Assembly (NCBI GenBank): GCA_034926415.1
Contig: JAYFRC010000047.1
Location: forward strand, 31,717 to 95,716
Length of the DNA stretch: 64,000 bases
Direction of reading: 5' to 3'
Source of the DNA: JAYFRC01 sp034926415
Lineage (GTDB): Bacteria; Bacillota; Clostridia; Oscillospirales; Oscillospiraceae
Shown here: one piece after another, positions 35,437 to 44,789 of the stretch
How positions within the stretch are numbered: the stretch's first letter is position 1
How the letters are laid out: each line of letters opens with the position of its first letter
Notes under the pieces: generated by a model
Told to the model about the DNA's origin: nothing
Seen by the model: the letters and a program-made list of their open reading frames with translations, nothing else
The model's database searches: none
Program-made: the position numbers and the translations under genes

Positions 35437-36255
35437 TCAATTGGAGCTTTGGCTTTTCTGCCCGATGGCGCACTGCTTTCCGGTCACGTCGATATTCCAG
35501 TCGACTCCGTATTCTCCGCTGAGAAGCAGGTCTGATACCGGCACTATCTCGTATCCGTTCGAGAGCAGGTATTCTATCACGCTCGGCAGCGCCTGCGGCG
35601 TGTTTTCGCCCGCGTTGTGGAACAAAATTATACTCCCGTTTTTGACCTTGCTCTCGACGCGGTCCTCTATTTTTTCCGCCGATATTCCTTTCCAGTCAAG
35701 GCTGTCAACATCCCATTGCACCGGCTCCATTCCGAGGCTGCGCACGGCCGTCACCACATGGTCGTCGTAATCGCCGTAAGGGCAGCGAAATAGCGTCGGG
35801 CGCGTGCCGGTTATCTTCTCTATCGCGTCGCTGCACTTGTTTATGTCGGCCTTTATAGCGTCGCTCGAGAGCTGAGTCATGTGGTCGTGCGCGTAAGAAT
35901 GGCTCATGACCTCCATGCCGTTGTCGGCAAGCATCTTCACGTCGTCCGGGTACTGTTCCGCCCATTTGCCTATGACGAAGAACGTGGCTTTGACGTTATA
36001 TTTATCGAGTATGTCAACAAGATCCTTCGTCGACGCATCGCCCCAAGCCGCGTCGAACGTTATTGAGCAGACCTTCTGATCGCAGTCGACACAGTAGGAC
36101 GGAAGCTGCCGTTCCGATGCCGAGGCCGTTACAAACGCCGGCCCCTCCGCTGCGGCAAATATCGCGGCTGCAGCCAGCAGCCCCGCCGTGAAAACCGCGT
36201 ACCTGTGTTTCAACAACAATATCCTCAACCGATTTCGCTCCTCTTCATTTTTCAT
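35437..36255 (-). CDS. pdaB: PdaB-type polysaccharide deacetylase (sporulation-linked)
   Basis: 272 residues with an N-terminal membrane anchor (residues about 15-35) and a NodB fold. Motif 1 is SITFDAAWGD, as in PdaB (TFDISWGD), where classical deacetylases have TFDDG. Motif 2 is SHSYAHDHM, motif 3 RCPYGDYDD, motif 5 IILFHNAG. PdaB is needed for spore cortex stability in Bacillus; here the same role is inferred. The enzyme would act outside the mother-cell or forespore membrane. Assigning pdaB rather than another family-4 esterase is likely but not certain. Confidence 0.82.
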   Translation of the reverse strand: MKNEEERNRLRILLLKHRYAVFTAGLLAAAAIFAAAEGPAFVTASASERQLPSYCVDCDQKVCSITFDAAWGDASTKDLVDILDKYNVKATFFVIGKWAEQYPDDVKMLADNGMEVMSHSYAHDHMTQLSSDAIKADINKCSDAIEKITGTRPTLFRCPYGDYDDHVVTAVRSLGMEPVQWDVDSLDWKGISAEKIEDRVESKVKNGSIILFHNAGENTPQALPSVIEYLLSNGYEIVPVSDLLLSGEYGVDWNIDVTGKQCAIGQKSQSSN

Positions 36256-36326
36256 GTAAAAATCTATGCGTGCGCGCGGTGCATTATTACAATGAGCTAT
36301 ATCGGTACGGCGCTTTGGACAAACAA

Positions 36327-36356
36327 AACGCGGACGGTCAAGCCGCCCGCGTTACA
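36327..36356 (-). terminator. Terminator after the glutamyl-Q synthetase gene
   Basis: AACGCGG(g)CGG hairpin followed by GTTTTGTTTG on the minus strand. Confidence 0.6.
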
Positions 36357-36362
36357 ATGCGC

Positions 36363-37322
36363 TCAGAACAATCCCTCGGGTATCACTATGCCGCTTCGCG
36401 GCACATCGTGCCATGAAAAGCGTCTCGCCGTCTCAGCAGCCGTCATCGGCTTCGCGGCGGGGTTCTGTCCGATAAGGTACGCAAGCTTTCCCACGACTTC
36501 CTCTGGTGAATATACGGCCTTCAAAGCATCTATGCCGTCAGATCCGTCGCGCTTCGACAGCTTTTTCCCGTTCGCGCCGAGCACTATCGGGATATGGTAA
36601 AACTCCGGCGCTTTCAAACCAAGCAGACGGTACAGATATATCTGCCACGGCGTGGACGACAGCAGGTCGGCTCCGCGCACGACCTCGGTCACGCCCATGG
36701 CCGCGTCGTCCACGACGACCGCGAGCTGATACGCGAACACCCCGTCCGAGCGGCGCAGCAGGAAGTCCCCGCATTCGCGCGCGAGGTCGATGGTAATCTT
36801 CCCCATATTCCCGTCTGTGAAGCTGATTCTTTCATCAGGCACGCGAAGGCGCATCGCGGGCTGTCTTCCTGTCTCGGCAATGCGCACGCTCACCTGCTCC
36901 GGCGTTAAATTGCGGCACGTGCCGGCGTAGAGCGTTATTCCGTCGCTCATGTGCGGAGCGGAGGCCGCGTGCAGCTCAGAGCGCGTACAAAAGCACGGAT
37001 ACACGAGCCCCGTTGCTTTTAGCTTTTCAAGCGCGGCGAGATACAGCTCCGAACGCCCGCTCTGAAAATACGGCGCGCTCGGCCCTCCGAGGCTCCCGCC
37101 CTCGTCGAAGGTCAGGCCGAGCCACTGAAGGTCGCGCTCCGCGCGCTCGGCCCACTTGGGCGAGCAGCGCTGAGCGTCCAGGTCTTCGTTGCGAAGAATT
37201 ATTCTTCCGCCCTTGTTTTTAGCGCTTATCCATGCGAGAAAAAAGCAAGTAATATTTCCGAGGTGCATCAGCCCGCTCGGCGTCGGCGCGAATCTTCCGA
37301 CCGTGTCTTTCGTATCTCTCAC
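36363..37322 (-). CDS. gluQ: Glutamyl-Q tRNA(Asp) synthetase
   Basis: About 319 residues, the catalytic half of a glutamyl-tRNA synthetase without an anticodon-binding domain. HIGH-like motif is APTPSGLMHLGN, KMSKS-like motif is KLSKRDG, and a zinc-type CFCTRSEL plus AGTC pair is present. It attaches glutamate to the queuosine at position 34 of tRNA-Asp. The start is uncertain: GTG 37322 begins at the conserved region but AAGGA almost touches it; an ATG 93 bases further upstream gives an unusual extension. It sits alone between two terminators. Confidence 0.9.
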   Translation of the reverse strand: MRDTKDTVGRFAPTPSGLMHLGNITCFFLAWISAKNKGGRIILRNEDLDAQRCSPKWAERAERDLQWLGLTFDEGGSLGGPSAPYFQSGRSELYLAALEKLKATGLVYPCFCTRSELHAASAPHMSDGITLYAGTCRNLTPEQVSVRIAETGRQPAMRLRVPDERISFTDGNMGKITIDLARECGDFLLRRSDGVFAYQLAVVVDDAAMGVTEVVRGADLLSSTPWQIYLYRLLGLKAPEFYHIPIVLGANGKKLSKRDGSDGIDALKAVYSPEEVVGKLAYLIGQNPAAKPMTAAETARRFSWHDVPRSGIVIPEGLF

Positions 37323-37418
37323 TTCCTTATCGCAGATATTATAATGCGTATCGGCTATCGCCGCAAGCGGGAACGAGGCGCGCCAAAAGACAGCGGGCGA
37401 TTTGCGCGCACGCATACG

Positions 37419-37457
37419 AAAACGCCGCCGGGCGAAAAATTCCGGCCGGCGGCATTT
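37419..37457 (-). terminator. Terminator at the end of the signalling-protein unit
   Basis: CCGGCGGC / GCCGCCGG stem and GTTTTCG tail on the minus strand; it overlaps the last codons of the small frame at 37456-37575. Confidence 0.6.
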
Positions 37458-37575
37458 ATAATTTTATTGCTGTCTCTTCATAGATTCGTTCTTTTCCATC
37501 TTGGCCTGGTCGGACATAACCGAATAACTCCGGATATCTCTCTTTCAGATCGGCGCGCTTGCCCAGGCCCAGCAT
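37456..37575 (-). CDS. Possible 39-residue protein downstream of the EAL protein
   Basis: A frame from ATG 37573-37575 to TAA 37456-37458, 24 bases past the stop of the large signalling gene. Composition is protein-like (LKERYPELFGYVRPGQDGKE, then RIYEETAIKL), and AAGGCAG lies 7 bases before the ATG. No family recognised. It may be real and co-transcribed, or chance. Confidence 0.35.
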   Translation of the reverse strand: MLGLGKRADLKERYPELFGYVRPGQDGKERIYEETAIKL

Positions 37576-37599
37576 CAAGGCTCTGCCTTAAACAAATAA

Positions 37600-39750
37600 T
37601 CACTTATCCAATTCTGTCAGCAGCCTGTGCTTATTGATTTCCCGTTCGAGCTCTATTCTTTCTGTTATATCCGTAAACGCGGCAAAAACGACTCCGCCGT
37701 CCTTTATTGTCTGGACGAAGCTCGCTTTCATGCGGATATACATCGACGTACCATCTCCGCGGAAGCGCGTGTAGTCGCACCCGGCCACGCCTTTCCTTTT
37801 GCATGCGTCTTTTACCATAGCGTATATGCGCTCAAGGTCTTCGGCGGATATGTATTTGTGGTAAACACGCGAAAACTCGTTGCCTCCGACATCATAGCCA
37901 AACATATCTATAAACGCCTGATTCACACGTATCGGCGAAAGTTCACCGCGCACGAACTCGTAAACGCCCACGGGCTGGGCTATGCTCTGGAAAAGCTTGT
38001 CGACCTGCGGGCTAGCCGACCAGATAAGGTCCACAACACCATCGTCATTACCTTTCTCGATAGTGGCCTGAACAATTTTCGGATTACGGAGCAGCTGCTC
38101 GTATTCCTCTACCGGCATAGGCCGCGCGAAATAGAAGCCCTGCATGTAGCCGCAGCCAATGCTTACAAGAAAGTTCTTCTGTTCCTCGGTCTCCACGCCC
38201 TCCACTATTACCGGCAGGTTCAACCAGCCGGCCATGCGTATAACTGCGGCGAGTATGCGCTCGCTACGTGCGTTATGCTGTCCCGTCGGAAGGAACTTCA
38301 TGTCGACCTTGAGTATGTCAACCATAATGTCCTTCAGCATGTTCAGAGACGAATATCCGCTGCCGAAATCGTCCATCATAATCACAAAGCCGTGCTTCTG
38401 GAGCTCCGCGACGTTTTTTTTCATTAGATCGGGGTTGTCCATGTACGCGCTCTCGGTCAGCTCGAGGTTCAGGAGTTTTTCGGAGATGGAATATTTCTTC
38501 ACAAGGCCGGTAAGCATATCTATGAGCTGTGGGTTATACATGTTAACGCGCGAAACGTTTACCGACACCGGCGCGGGATTGAGTCCCTCGTCCGTCCATT
38601 TACGGAGCAGTGCGCAGACGCGCTCCCACATATAATAGTCGAGCTTGCCGATAAAGCCGTTGCGCTCGAATACAGGAATAAAATCTGCCGGAGAAATCAT
38701 ACCCTTCTCCGGATGTTTCCAGCGAGCGAGAGCCTCGGCACCGCAGGGCATGCCGGCGCTTATGCTGTACTTTGGCTGCAGATACGCAACGAACTGCTCG
38801 CCGTCAAGCGCAGCCTGCGCCTCGTTCATTATCTCCTGCTCGTTATAATACATATCGGTCATGCTCTGGTCGTAGTATGCAATATGCGACATATATTTGC
38901 CTTTGCACTTTTCCGCTGCCATAGTTGCGCGCAGGTACATCTTCTCTACCGGAATCGTTGGATCGTCTATGACGTATACGCCGAACGAAGGCTCGATATA
39001 ATACGACGGTATGCAGTCCGCCAGTATCCTGTCAACAGTATGAATCAGACGATTCATAAGCCCTTCGTCGAAGGGCATGCACATTCCGAAAACGTCCGAC
39101 TCGATCCTTCCGTATGTCCTGATGCATAATTCGTCTGCGAACTTAACAATGCTCTGGGCAAGAAATTTCAGCAGGTCGTCTCCGGCCTGCTCGCCAAAAA
39201 ATGAATTGAAAAGACGAAAGTGGTCGATGTCAAAACGCACAAACATGAATTTCTCATCGCGATGCTCGTCGAGCATCATGCGCGTCACATTGTAGAATTT
39301 TTTTCTGTTATACAGGCCCGTCATCGCATCATGCTCCGAAGCGCGTTTTATCTCTTCCAGCACGTTTATGCGGCTTCGGCTGATTATATTGTTGAGCTGG
39401 AGTTTAAGTATCGCGCCGTCGTAGGGTTTCCTGGCAAAATCCCATGCGCCGAGCTCAAGGCACTCCTTCTCGCTTCCCTGCTCATTGTCGGACGCAGCGA
39501 CAAGGATGGGGATATTTCTGTACTCCTCGGTCTTCGATACCTCGCGCATAAATTCGAAGCCGTCCATTATAGGCATAACAATGTCGAGTATTATGCAGGC
39601 TATGCTTCCGGAGCGCTCACGGAGTTCCTTCAGAGCTTCCTCCCCGTTGGCAGCCTCTATGATATTGTACGAGCCCGAAAGCAGCTTGACGAGTGTTTTT
39701 CTGTTTACCGCACTGTCGTCGATAACAAGCAGACTGTTTCTTGTCAACAC
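37600..39750 (-). CDS. Response regulator with degenerate GGDEF, EAL phosphodiesterase and PAS domains
   Basis: About 716 residues. REC domain at the N-terminus (LLVIDDSAVNRKT, phospho-Asp in ILDIVMPIMDG). The GGDEF domain has DAMTGLYNRKKF but RIESDVF instead of GGDEF, so it is probably not a cyclase. The EAL domain keeps its active-site residues: GAEALARW, VSVNVSR, LELTES, MDDFGSGYSS, DILKVDMKF, VIVEGVETEEQ. A PAS domain closes the protein (about residues 590-705). It should hydrolyse cyclic di-GMP under control of a phosphorylation signal; no histidine kinase is adjacent. I prefer GTG 39750, with GGGGGAG 8 bases upstream, over the TTG at 39756. Confidence 0.88.
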   Translation of the reverse strand: MLTRNSLLVIDDSAVNRKTLVKLLSGSYNIIEAANGEEALKELRERSGSIACIILDIVMPIMDGFEFMREVSKTEEYRNIPILVAASDNEQGSEKECLELGAWDFARKPYDGAILKLQLNNIISRSRINVLEEIKRASEHDAMTGLYNRKKFYNVTRMMLDEHRDEKFMFVRFDIDHFRLFNSFFGEQAGDDLLKFLAQSIVKFADELCIRTYGRIESDVFGMCMPFDEGLMNRLIHTVDRILADCIPSYYIEPSFGVYVIDDPTIPVEKMYLRATMAAEKCKGKYMSHIAYYDQSMTDMYYNEQEIMNEAQAALDGEQFVAYLQPKYSISAGMPCGAEALARWKHPEKGMISPADFIPVFERNGFIGKLDYYMWERVCALLRKWTDEGLNPAPVSVNVSRVNMYNPQLIDMLTGLVKKYSISEKLLNLELTESAYMDNPDLMKKNVAELQKHGFVIMMDDFGSGYSSLNMLKDIMVDILKVDMKFLPTGQHNARSERILAAVIRMAGWLNLPVIVEGVETEEQKNFLVSIGCGYMQGFYFARPMPVEEYEQLLRNPKIVQATIEKGNDDGVVDLIWSASPQVDKLFQSIAQPVGVYEFVRGELSPIRVNQAFIDMFGYDVGGNEFSRVYHKYISAEDLERIYAMVKDACKRKGVAGCDYTRFRGDGTSMYIRMKASFVQTIKDGGVVFAAFTDITERIELEREINKHRLLTELDK

Positions 39751-39783
39751 ATTCAAGACTCCCCCTTTATCGGTTTGAGGCAA

Positions 39784-40141
39784 TTCTTGCTAAATTCCGC
39801 ATTATATTCCATTTTTATGTTATATATTATAATATCTTATTTAATGTTCGAAAGCAACAAATTCCCAAAAATATTGGCTTTTTTCACGTTTAGAGCCTAA
39901 TTTCACGGCTCGCCATTCTTTTTCGGGTATTTCGCAGCGCACTTTATTTATTTGACACGACATTGTATAATGTATAATTTGTTGGATTATGTCGTCCTGG
40001 AGGTCTAATCGCGGCAGCGTGAAAGACGAAGGCAAGTTATTTTCTCACTTCGCGGCAGAAATGCTTTACGCCGCCCGTCAGTTGTCTTATAATAATGTAT
40101 TATGCAAATTATCATGCAAATACGGGAAAGGAGAAATACCG
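39784..40141. promoter_or_regulatory. Divergent control region between the EAL protein and YihY
   Basis: No gene seen. AT-rich. It holds TTGACA at 39952-39957 with TATAAT at 39973-39978 (15-bp spacer, shorter than ideal), pointing to the YihY gene. Confidence 0.45.
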
Positions 40142-41014
40142 TTGACGGAGAATGAAATAAAAAATCTTCCGAAAAACGTCGTAGCGCGCTACGCAAAGTT
40201 ACTCGCCCAACGATATTTTGAAGACGATGTCGGCCGCGAGAGCGCGTCGGCCGCATACTATCTGCTGTTCACTATTTTCCCTCTCGTCGTTTTCGGCAGT
40301 TATTTTCTCAAGGTCGTGAGGCCGGACGTCATGCTCGTGTCGAATTATGTCAAGGACATACTCCCCGAGGGCGTCATTGAACTTATTACCTCCTACATGA
40401 ATTACGTCTCCAGCTCGCACGACAGGGCGTTTATCATATTCGCCCTCGTCTTCTGCTTCTATTTCCCCATGCGCGCGACAAACTCGCTTATGCGCTCCGT
40501 GCGCCGTGCGACAAACGTTGCCAAGCCGCGCGGGTTCGTAAAGCATCAGCTTAAGCTGCTGTTTTACACGATATTCATTCTCATCTCTTTTATCGGAGCG
40601 ATCGTGTTTATCGCGCTCGGCAGCCATATAATGAATTTTCTCGCGGCGACGACGATGCTCCCTCCCCTGTTCTTCACGATATGGTCGCAGTTCAGGCTCG
40701 TGTTCCTTGCTCTGCTGCTGTTCCTCGTGCTGTATGTGCTCTACTCTTACGCCGGCGACAAACGCACCTCGTTCAAATATGTCGCGCCAGGCGCCATCAG
40801 CGCGCTCGTCGCGTGGATGATAATCTCCATACTATTTTCGTTTTACGTCACGCACATAGCGATGTATTCGCTCATATACGGTTCGATAGGCACGCTTATA
40901 ATCCTGCTAGTATGGCTTTACGTCAGCGCTACCGTGATAATAATGGGTGCGGAATTCAACAGCGTCCTCTCCGAACTTCGCGCCGCGCACATGGCGTGGA
41001 AGATTCCTGAGTGA
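40142..41014 (+). CDS. YihY/BrkB family membrane protein
   Basis: 290 residues with about six membrane helices. Signature parts are ASAAYYLLFTIFPLVVF near residue 30, YSYAGDKRTSFKYVAPGAIS, and IYGSIGTLIILLVWLYVSAT with the trailing IIMGAEFNS. The family was once called tRNA-processing RNase BN in error; its function is unknown. I choose TTG 40142 (AAAGGAG 9 bases upstream); an ATG further upstream would add 51 residues of low-complexity sequence with no ribosome site. Confidence 0.88.
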   Translation: MTENEIKNLPKNVVARYAKLLAQRYFEDDVGRESASAAYYLLFTIFPLVVFGSYFLKVVRPDVMLVSNYVKDILPEGVIELITSYMNYVSSSHDRAFIIFALVFCFYFPMRATNSLMRSVRRATNVAKPRGFVKHQLKLLFYTIFILISFIGAIVFIALGSHIMNFLAATTMLPPLFFTIWSQFRLVFLALLLFLVLYVLYSYAGDKRTSFKYVAPGAISALVAWMIISILFSFYVTHIAMYSLIYGSIGTLIILLVWLYVSATVIIMGAEFNSVLSELRAAHMAWKIPE

Positions 41015-41077
41015 TCTTTTGAAAACATACGAAAAGCGCTTAATATAAGCCTCATGACGACTTCTCGTTAGGGAGAC

Positions 41078-42442
41078 ATGAATCAAATGAAAATAATAAT
41101 TATCGGAAACGGCAAGGTCGGCTACACGCTGGCTCAGCAGCTTTCCGGCAAGAAACACGATCTCACTATAATAGACTCAAACGCTCCGGCGCTCCAGCGC
41201 GCCGACAGCACCCTCGACGTTATGTGCGTGGTAGGAAACGGAGCCAGCATCAGCGTCCTGCTCGAGGCTGGCGTGCGCCGCACCGACCTCGTAATTGCGG
41301 TCACGAACTACGACGAGGTAAACATCATGTGCTGTCTGATCGCTAAAAAGCTCGGCGCAAAGCACACCATCGCCCGCATAAGAAATCCCGAATACTACGA
41401 CGACGCGCCGCTCCTCAAAAGAGAAATTGGGCTCGATATGGTAATAAACCCCGAACTTTCCGCCGCGCAGGAGATATCGCGTATACTGCGCTTCCCTGAT
41501 GCCTCGTCCGTCGAGACCTTTGCGCGCGGACGCATTGAAATGATAGGCTTTCGCATTGAAAAGAACGACCGACTTGCAGGAATTCCGCTTTCCGAATTCA
41601 ACCGCCTGCACCCGAACCGAACGCTTTTGTGCGCCGTCCAGCGAGGAGACGATGTCACCATACCCAACGGCAGCTTTGTGCCTCAGGTTGACGACATAGG
41701 CTACATGATCGGCAGCCCCTCCGAACTCTCACGGATATTCCGCGAGCTCGGAAGACCGACTACTAAGGTAAAGGACGTCACCGTTATCGGCGGAAGCCGC
41801 ATAACAATCTACCTTGCCCACGAGCTTGAAAAAATGGACATGCACATCCGCATAGTCGAGCTCGATATGGCCAAATGCCAGCGCCTTTCCGAGCTTCTTC
41901 CACACGCGCTGATAATCCAGGGCGACGGCACCGACCATGACCTTCTCGAAAGCGAAAACGCCTTCACCTCCGACGCGTTCGTCACCCTCACGGGACGCGA
42001 CGAGGAAAACCTGCTGATGGCGCTAAACGCCATGCACTCCGGTATTGCAAAGGTCATCGCGAAGATGACGCGTCCGAACTATATCAGCCTTGTCCGCGAT
42101 ACCGGGCTCGACAGTATAATAAGCCCCAAAGACATAACCGCGAATCAGATATCATCCTATGTTCGAGCAGTCGCGAATTCCGAGGGCAGCGCCGTCGAGC
42201 GTCTGTACAAGCTCCTCGGCAACAAGCTCGAGGCCGTGGAGTTCACGGCCAACTCCTCGACACGTTTTCTAAACACTACTCTCAATGATCTCAGCCTCCG
42301 CGACGGCTTGCTCATCGCGGCCATTGTCCGCGGCGCCAACGCGATAATACCCGGCGGCGGCGACATGATACTCGAGGGTGACCGCGTGATCGTTGTGGCT
42401 AAATCGCTGTTTCTTGAGGATCTCAACGACATCCTAAAATAA
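41078..42442 (+). CDS. trkA: TrkA, NAD-binding regulator of Trk potassium uptake
   Basis: 454 residues in two RCK halves. The first NAD-binding motif is IIIIGNGKVGYTLAQQL; the second is altered (VIGGSRITIYLAHEL). Each half ends with a TrkA-C domain. It binds the cytoplasmic side of the TrkH channel encoded 26 bases downstream and gates K+ uptake. ATG 41078 follows GGGAG closely; ATG 41087, which gives the usual family start MKIIIIG, is better spaced. Either is possible. Confidence 0.94.
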   Translation: MNQMKIIIIGNGKVGYTLAQQLSGKKHDLTIIDSNAPALQRADSTLDVMCVVGNGASISVLLEAGVRRTDLVIAVTNYDEVNIMCCLIAKKLGAKHTIARIRNPEYYDDAPLLKREIGLDMVINPELSAAQEISRILRFPDASSVETFARGRIEMIGFRIEKNDRLAGIPLSEFNRLHPNRTLLCAVQRGDDVTIPNGSFVPQVDDIGYMIGSPSELSRIFRELGRPTTKVKDVTVIGGSRITIYLAHELEKMDMHIRIVELDMAKCQRLSELLPHALIIQGDGTDHDLLESENAFTSDAFVTLTGRDEENLLMALNAMHSGIAKVIAKMTRPNYISLVRDTGLDSIISPKDITANQISSYVRAVANSEGSAVERLYKLLGNKLEAVEFTANSSTRFLNTTLNDLSLRDGLLIAAIVRGANAIIPGGGDMILEGDRVIVVAKSLFLEDLNDILK

Positions 42443-42468
42443 TTGAAAATTGCGGGGCACTTTTTAAA

Positions 42469-43920
42469 ATGAATCGGAAACTCATACTTAGACTTCTCGG
42501 CATCATAATGTGCATAGAGGCCGTCAGCATGATGCCGTCTTTGTTCATCGCACTATACTGCGGCGGAAGCGACATATTCGCATTCGCGGTCACTATAGCC
42601 ATATGCGCCGTCGCCGGCATACCGTTGTCGCGGCTCAAAATGCCGCCGGACAGCAGGATGCAACTTCGTGACGGCTATGCGGCCGTAGCGCTGTGCTGGG
42701 TCTTTCTCTCGGCTCTCGGCGCTCTGCCGTTCGTGATATCCGGCGTGCTGCCGAGCATTCCCGACGCGCTGTTTGAGTCTGTCTCCGGCTTCACAACTAC
42801 CGGTGCAACAACCATAAACGACATAGAGATTTGCCCGCGCGGCATAGTGTTCTGGAGAAGCACAACACAGTGGGTCGGCGGAATGGGTATCCTCGTCATG
42901 ACCCTGGCTCTCCTTCCGAAACTCGGTGCCGGAAGCGTCTACCTGATGCGTGCGGAAAGCCCCGGCCCAATCAAAAGCAAACTCGTTCCCAAGATCGGCC
43001 AGAGCGCAAAGATACTGTATATCATTTACATCGTGCTGACCGTTGCGGAGACCGTGTGCCTGAAGCTGGCCGGAATGTCGCTCTACGACAGCATATGCCA
43101 CGCCATGACAACAACGGCTACCGGCGGCTTTTCAACGATGAACCAGTCCATCGCCGCGTATAATTCCGAGTTGATAAACTGGATAGTCATCATCTTCATG
43201 TTTCTCGCGGGCGTCAACTTTTCGCTGTTCTTTGCGGTTATCGTGCGCGATTTCAAGACCGTGCGCAGGAGCGAGGAACTCAAGGGTTACATTATCATAC
43301 TCCTGCTTTCAATCGCAGGCATAATCGCGAGCCGAATCATAACGTCCGGAGACACGCTCTTCCACTCGTTTGACGAGGCCGCGTTCCAGGTAGTCTCCGT
43401 CATGACTACGACGGGCTTCACGACGGCGGATTACACTATGTGGCCGGCATTCTGCCAGGCGATAATCTTTCTCGTCATGCTTATCGGCGGCTGCGCAGGC
43501 AGCACCGCCGGCGGTATAAAGGTTGCGCGCGTGCTCATATTGCTCAAGGTGCTCCGCCGCGAGGTCAAGCGCATCATACATCCCCGTGTGGTCGACACCA
43601 TATACATGGGCGGAAGGATCGTCGAGGAACAGGTGCTGTCCTCTGCAACGCTCTACTTTTTCATCTACACGATGGTAGTAATCATCTCTACGATTATCGT
43701 CTCGCTCGACGAATTCAGCTTCACTGTCTCCTTCTCCGCCGCCATGACCTGTGCCGGAAACGTCGGCCCCGGAATAGACGTCATCGGCCCCTCCGGAAAT
43801 TTTTCGTCCGGCAGCCCTATAAGCAAGGTCGTATTATGCTTCACGATGCTCTTCGGCCGTCTCGAGCTGATGCCTATGCTTGTTTTGTTAATGTATCCCT
43901 TCTCGAAAAACAGCAGATAA
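42469..43920 (+). CDS. trkH: TrkH-type potassium channel subunit
   Basis: 483 residues, membrane protein with four M1-P-M2 repeats. The four selectivity-filter loops are visible: SGFTTTGATT, TTATGGFST, TTTGFTT and TCAGNVGPG, each with the key glycine. It imports K+ (with Na+ or H+ depending on the type) together with TrkA. Operon trkA-trkH ends in a strong terminator. Confidence 0.95.
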   Translation: MNRKLILRLLGIIMCIEAVSMMPSLFIALYCGGSDIFAFAVTIAICAVAGIPLSRLKMPPDSRMQLRDGYAAVALCWVFLSALGALPFVISGVLPSIPDALFESVSGFTTTGATTINDIEICPRGIVFWRSTTQWVGGMGILVMTLALLPKLGAGSVYLMRAESPGPIKSKLVPKIGQSAKILYIIYIVLTVAETVCLKLAGMSLYDSICHAMTTTATGGFSTMNQSIAAYNSELINWIVIIFMFLAGVNFSLFFAVIVRDFKTVRRSEELKGYIIILLLSIAGIIASRIITSGDTLFHSFDEAAFQVVSVMTTTGFTTADYTMWPAFCQAIIFLVMLIGGCAGSTAGGIKVARVLILLKVLRREVKRIIHPRVVDTIYMGGRIVEEQVLSSATLYFFIYTMVVIISTIIVSLDEFSFTVSFSAAMTCAGNVGPGIDVIGPSGNFSSGSPISKVVLCFTMLFGRLELMPMLVLLMYPFSKNSR

Positions 43921-43929
43921 CTGGAATAT

Positions 43930-43968
43930 AAAAAGCGCCCCTTATGCAAAAGCATAAGGGGCGCTTTG
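43930..43968. terminator. Bidirectional terminator between trkH and the ABC permease
   Basis: AAAGCGCCCCTTATGC hairpin with loop AAAA and perfect complement. Confidence 0.88.
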
Positions 43969-43982
43969 TTATCAGAAATAAA

Positions 43983-44789
43983 TTATTCGAGGTTCAGCCG
44001 GTTTTTCATCAGCAGTGTTGTGCCGAGGAAGAATACAACAGTAAGAGCGACATCTTCCGCAATGCCTTTCCAAATCCCCGTCATCGTATAATCTGTCGCG
44101 CCGACAAGATAATCAAAATCTCCGCCTATCGCCGTCGTCACATAGGTTATAACTGCACAGATGACAAAGAACACGACGACGCTCAGAAGCACCTTGTGCT
44201 TATTCGCCTGCCAGCCGACCATCATGGCGAAATATATCTGGAGCACGGCCGCCGAAACGCCGAAGATAAACATCAGTATCGATGGGAACACATAAGCCGA
44301 GACGTGGTGTCCTGTAGTCCTGTAAACCTCATCGAGTATATCCGGAATATGTGCGAACATCTGACCCAAGTCGTTCAGACCCATGGAACCCATAGTTATA
44401 ATGAGCATGGATACAATTATCGCGACTGTTGAAAGGAATGTCCAGATGAGCGCCGCGACAACCTTGCTGAGCACCAGTTCCCACGTGGGAACTGGCAGTG
44501 TCATCATAAGATACCCCTCGCTGCCGAGCAGATTAATATGGAATCTCTTTATAATGAATATCAGTGTCACGACGCACACCGCAACGATAAGTCCGATATA
44601 GACCAACATAAGAGTGATGGTCAACATACCTCTTACTCCGCCCACGGTTGGCTCTACATCGAAACCGTTTATAAGCGCGCCGTGGAACGGTATGAGAAGC
44701 AACAGGCTCACGGCCAGCAGCGCGAGATAGCAGACGCCGAACACGCGCGCGGTCGACATCATCTCGTATTTCATCAATTTTACAAACAT
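43983..44789 (-). CDS. ABC-2 type transporter permease
   Basis: 268 residues with six hydrophobic segments (near 16-36, 55-80, 105-125, 130-150, 165-195, 205-255) and no catalytic motif. It overlaps the ATPase gene by 10 bases, so it is the membrane partner of that subunit. Layout with a YtrA-type GntR regulator suggests an antibiotic or cell-envelope stress exporter as in the Bacillus ytr operon. Substrate unknown. Confidence 0.82.
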   Translation of the reverse strand: MFVKLMKYEMMSTARVFGVCYLALLAVSLLLLIPFHGALINGFDVEPTVGGVRGMLTITLMLVYIGLIVAVCVVTLIFIIKRFHINLLGSEGYLMMTLPVPTWELVLSKVVAALIWTFLSTVAIIVSMLIITMGSMGLNDLGQMFAHIPDILDEVYRTTGHHVSAYVFPSILMFIFGVSAAVLQIYFAMMVGWQANKHKVLLSVVVFFVICAVITYVTTAIGGDFDYLVGATDYTMTGIWKGIAEDVALTVVFFLGTTLLMKNRLNLE

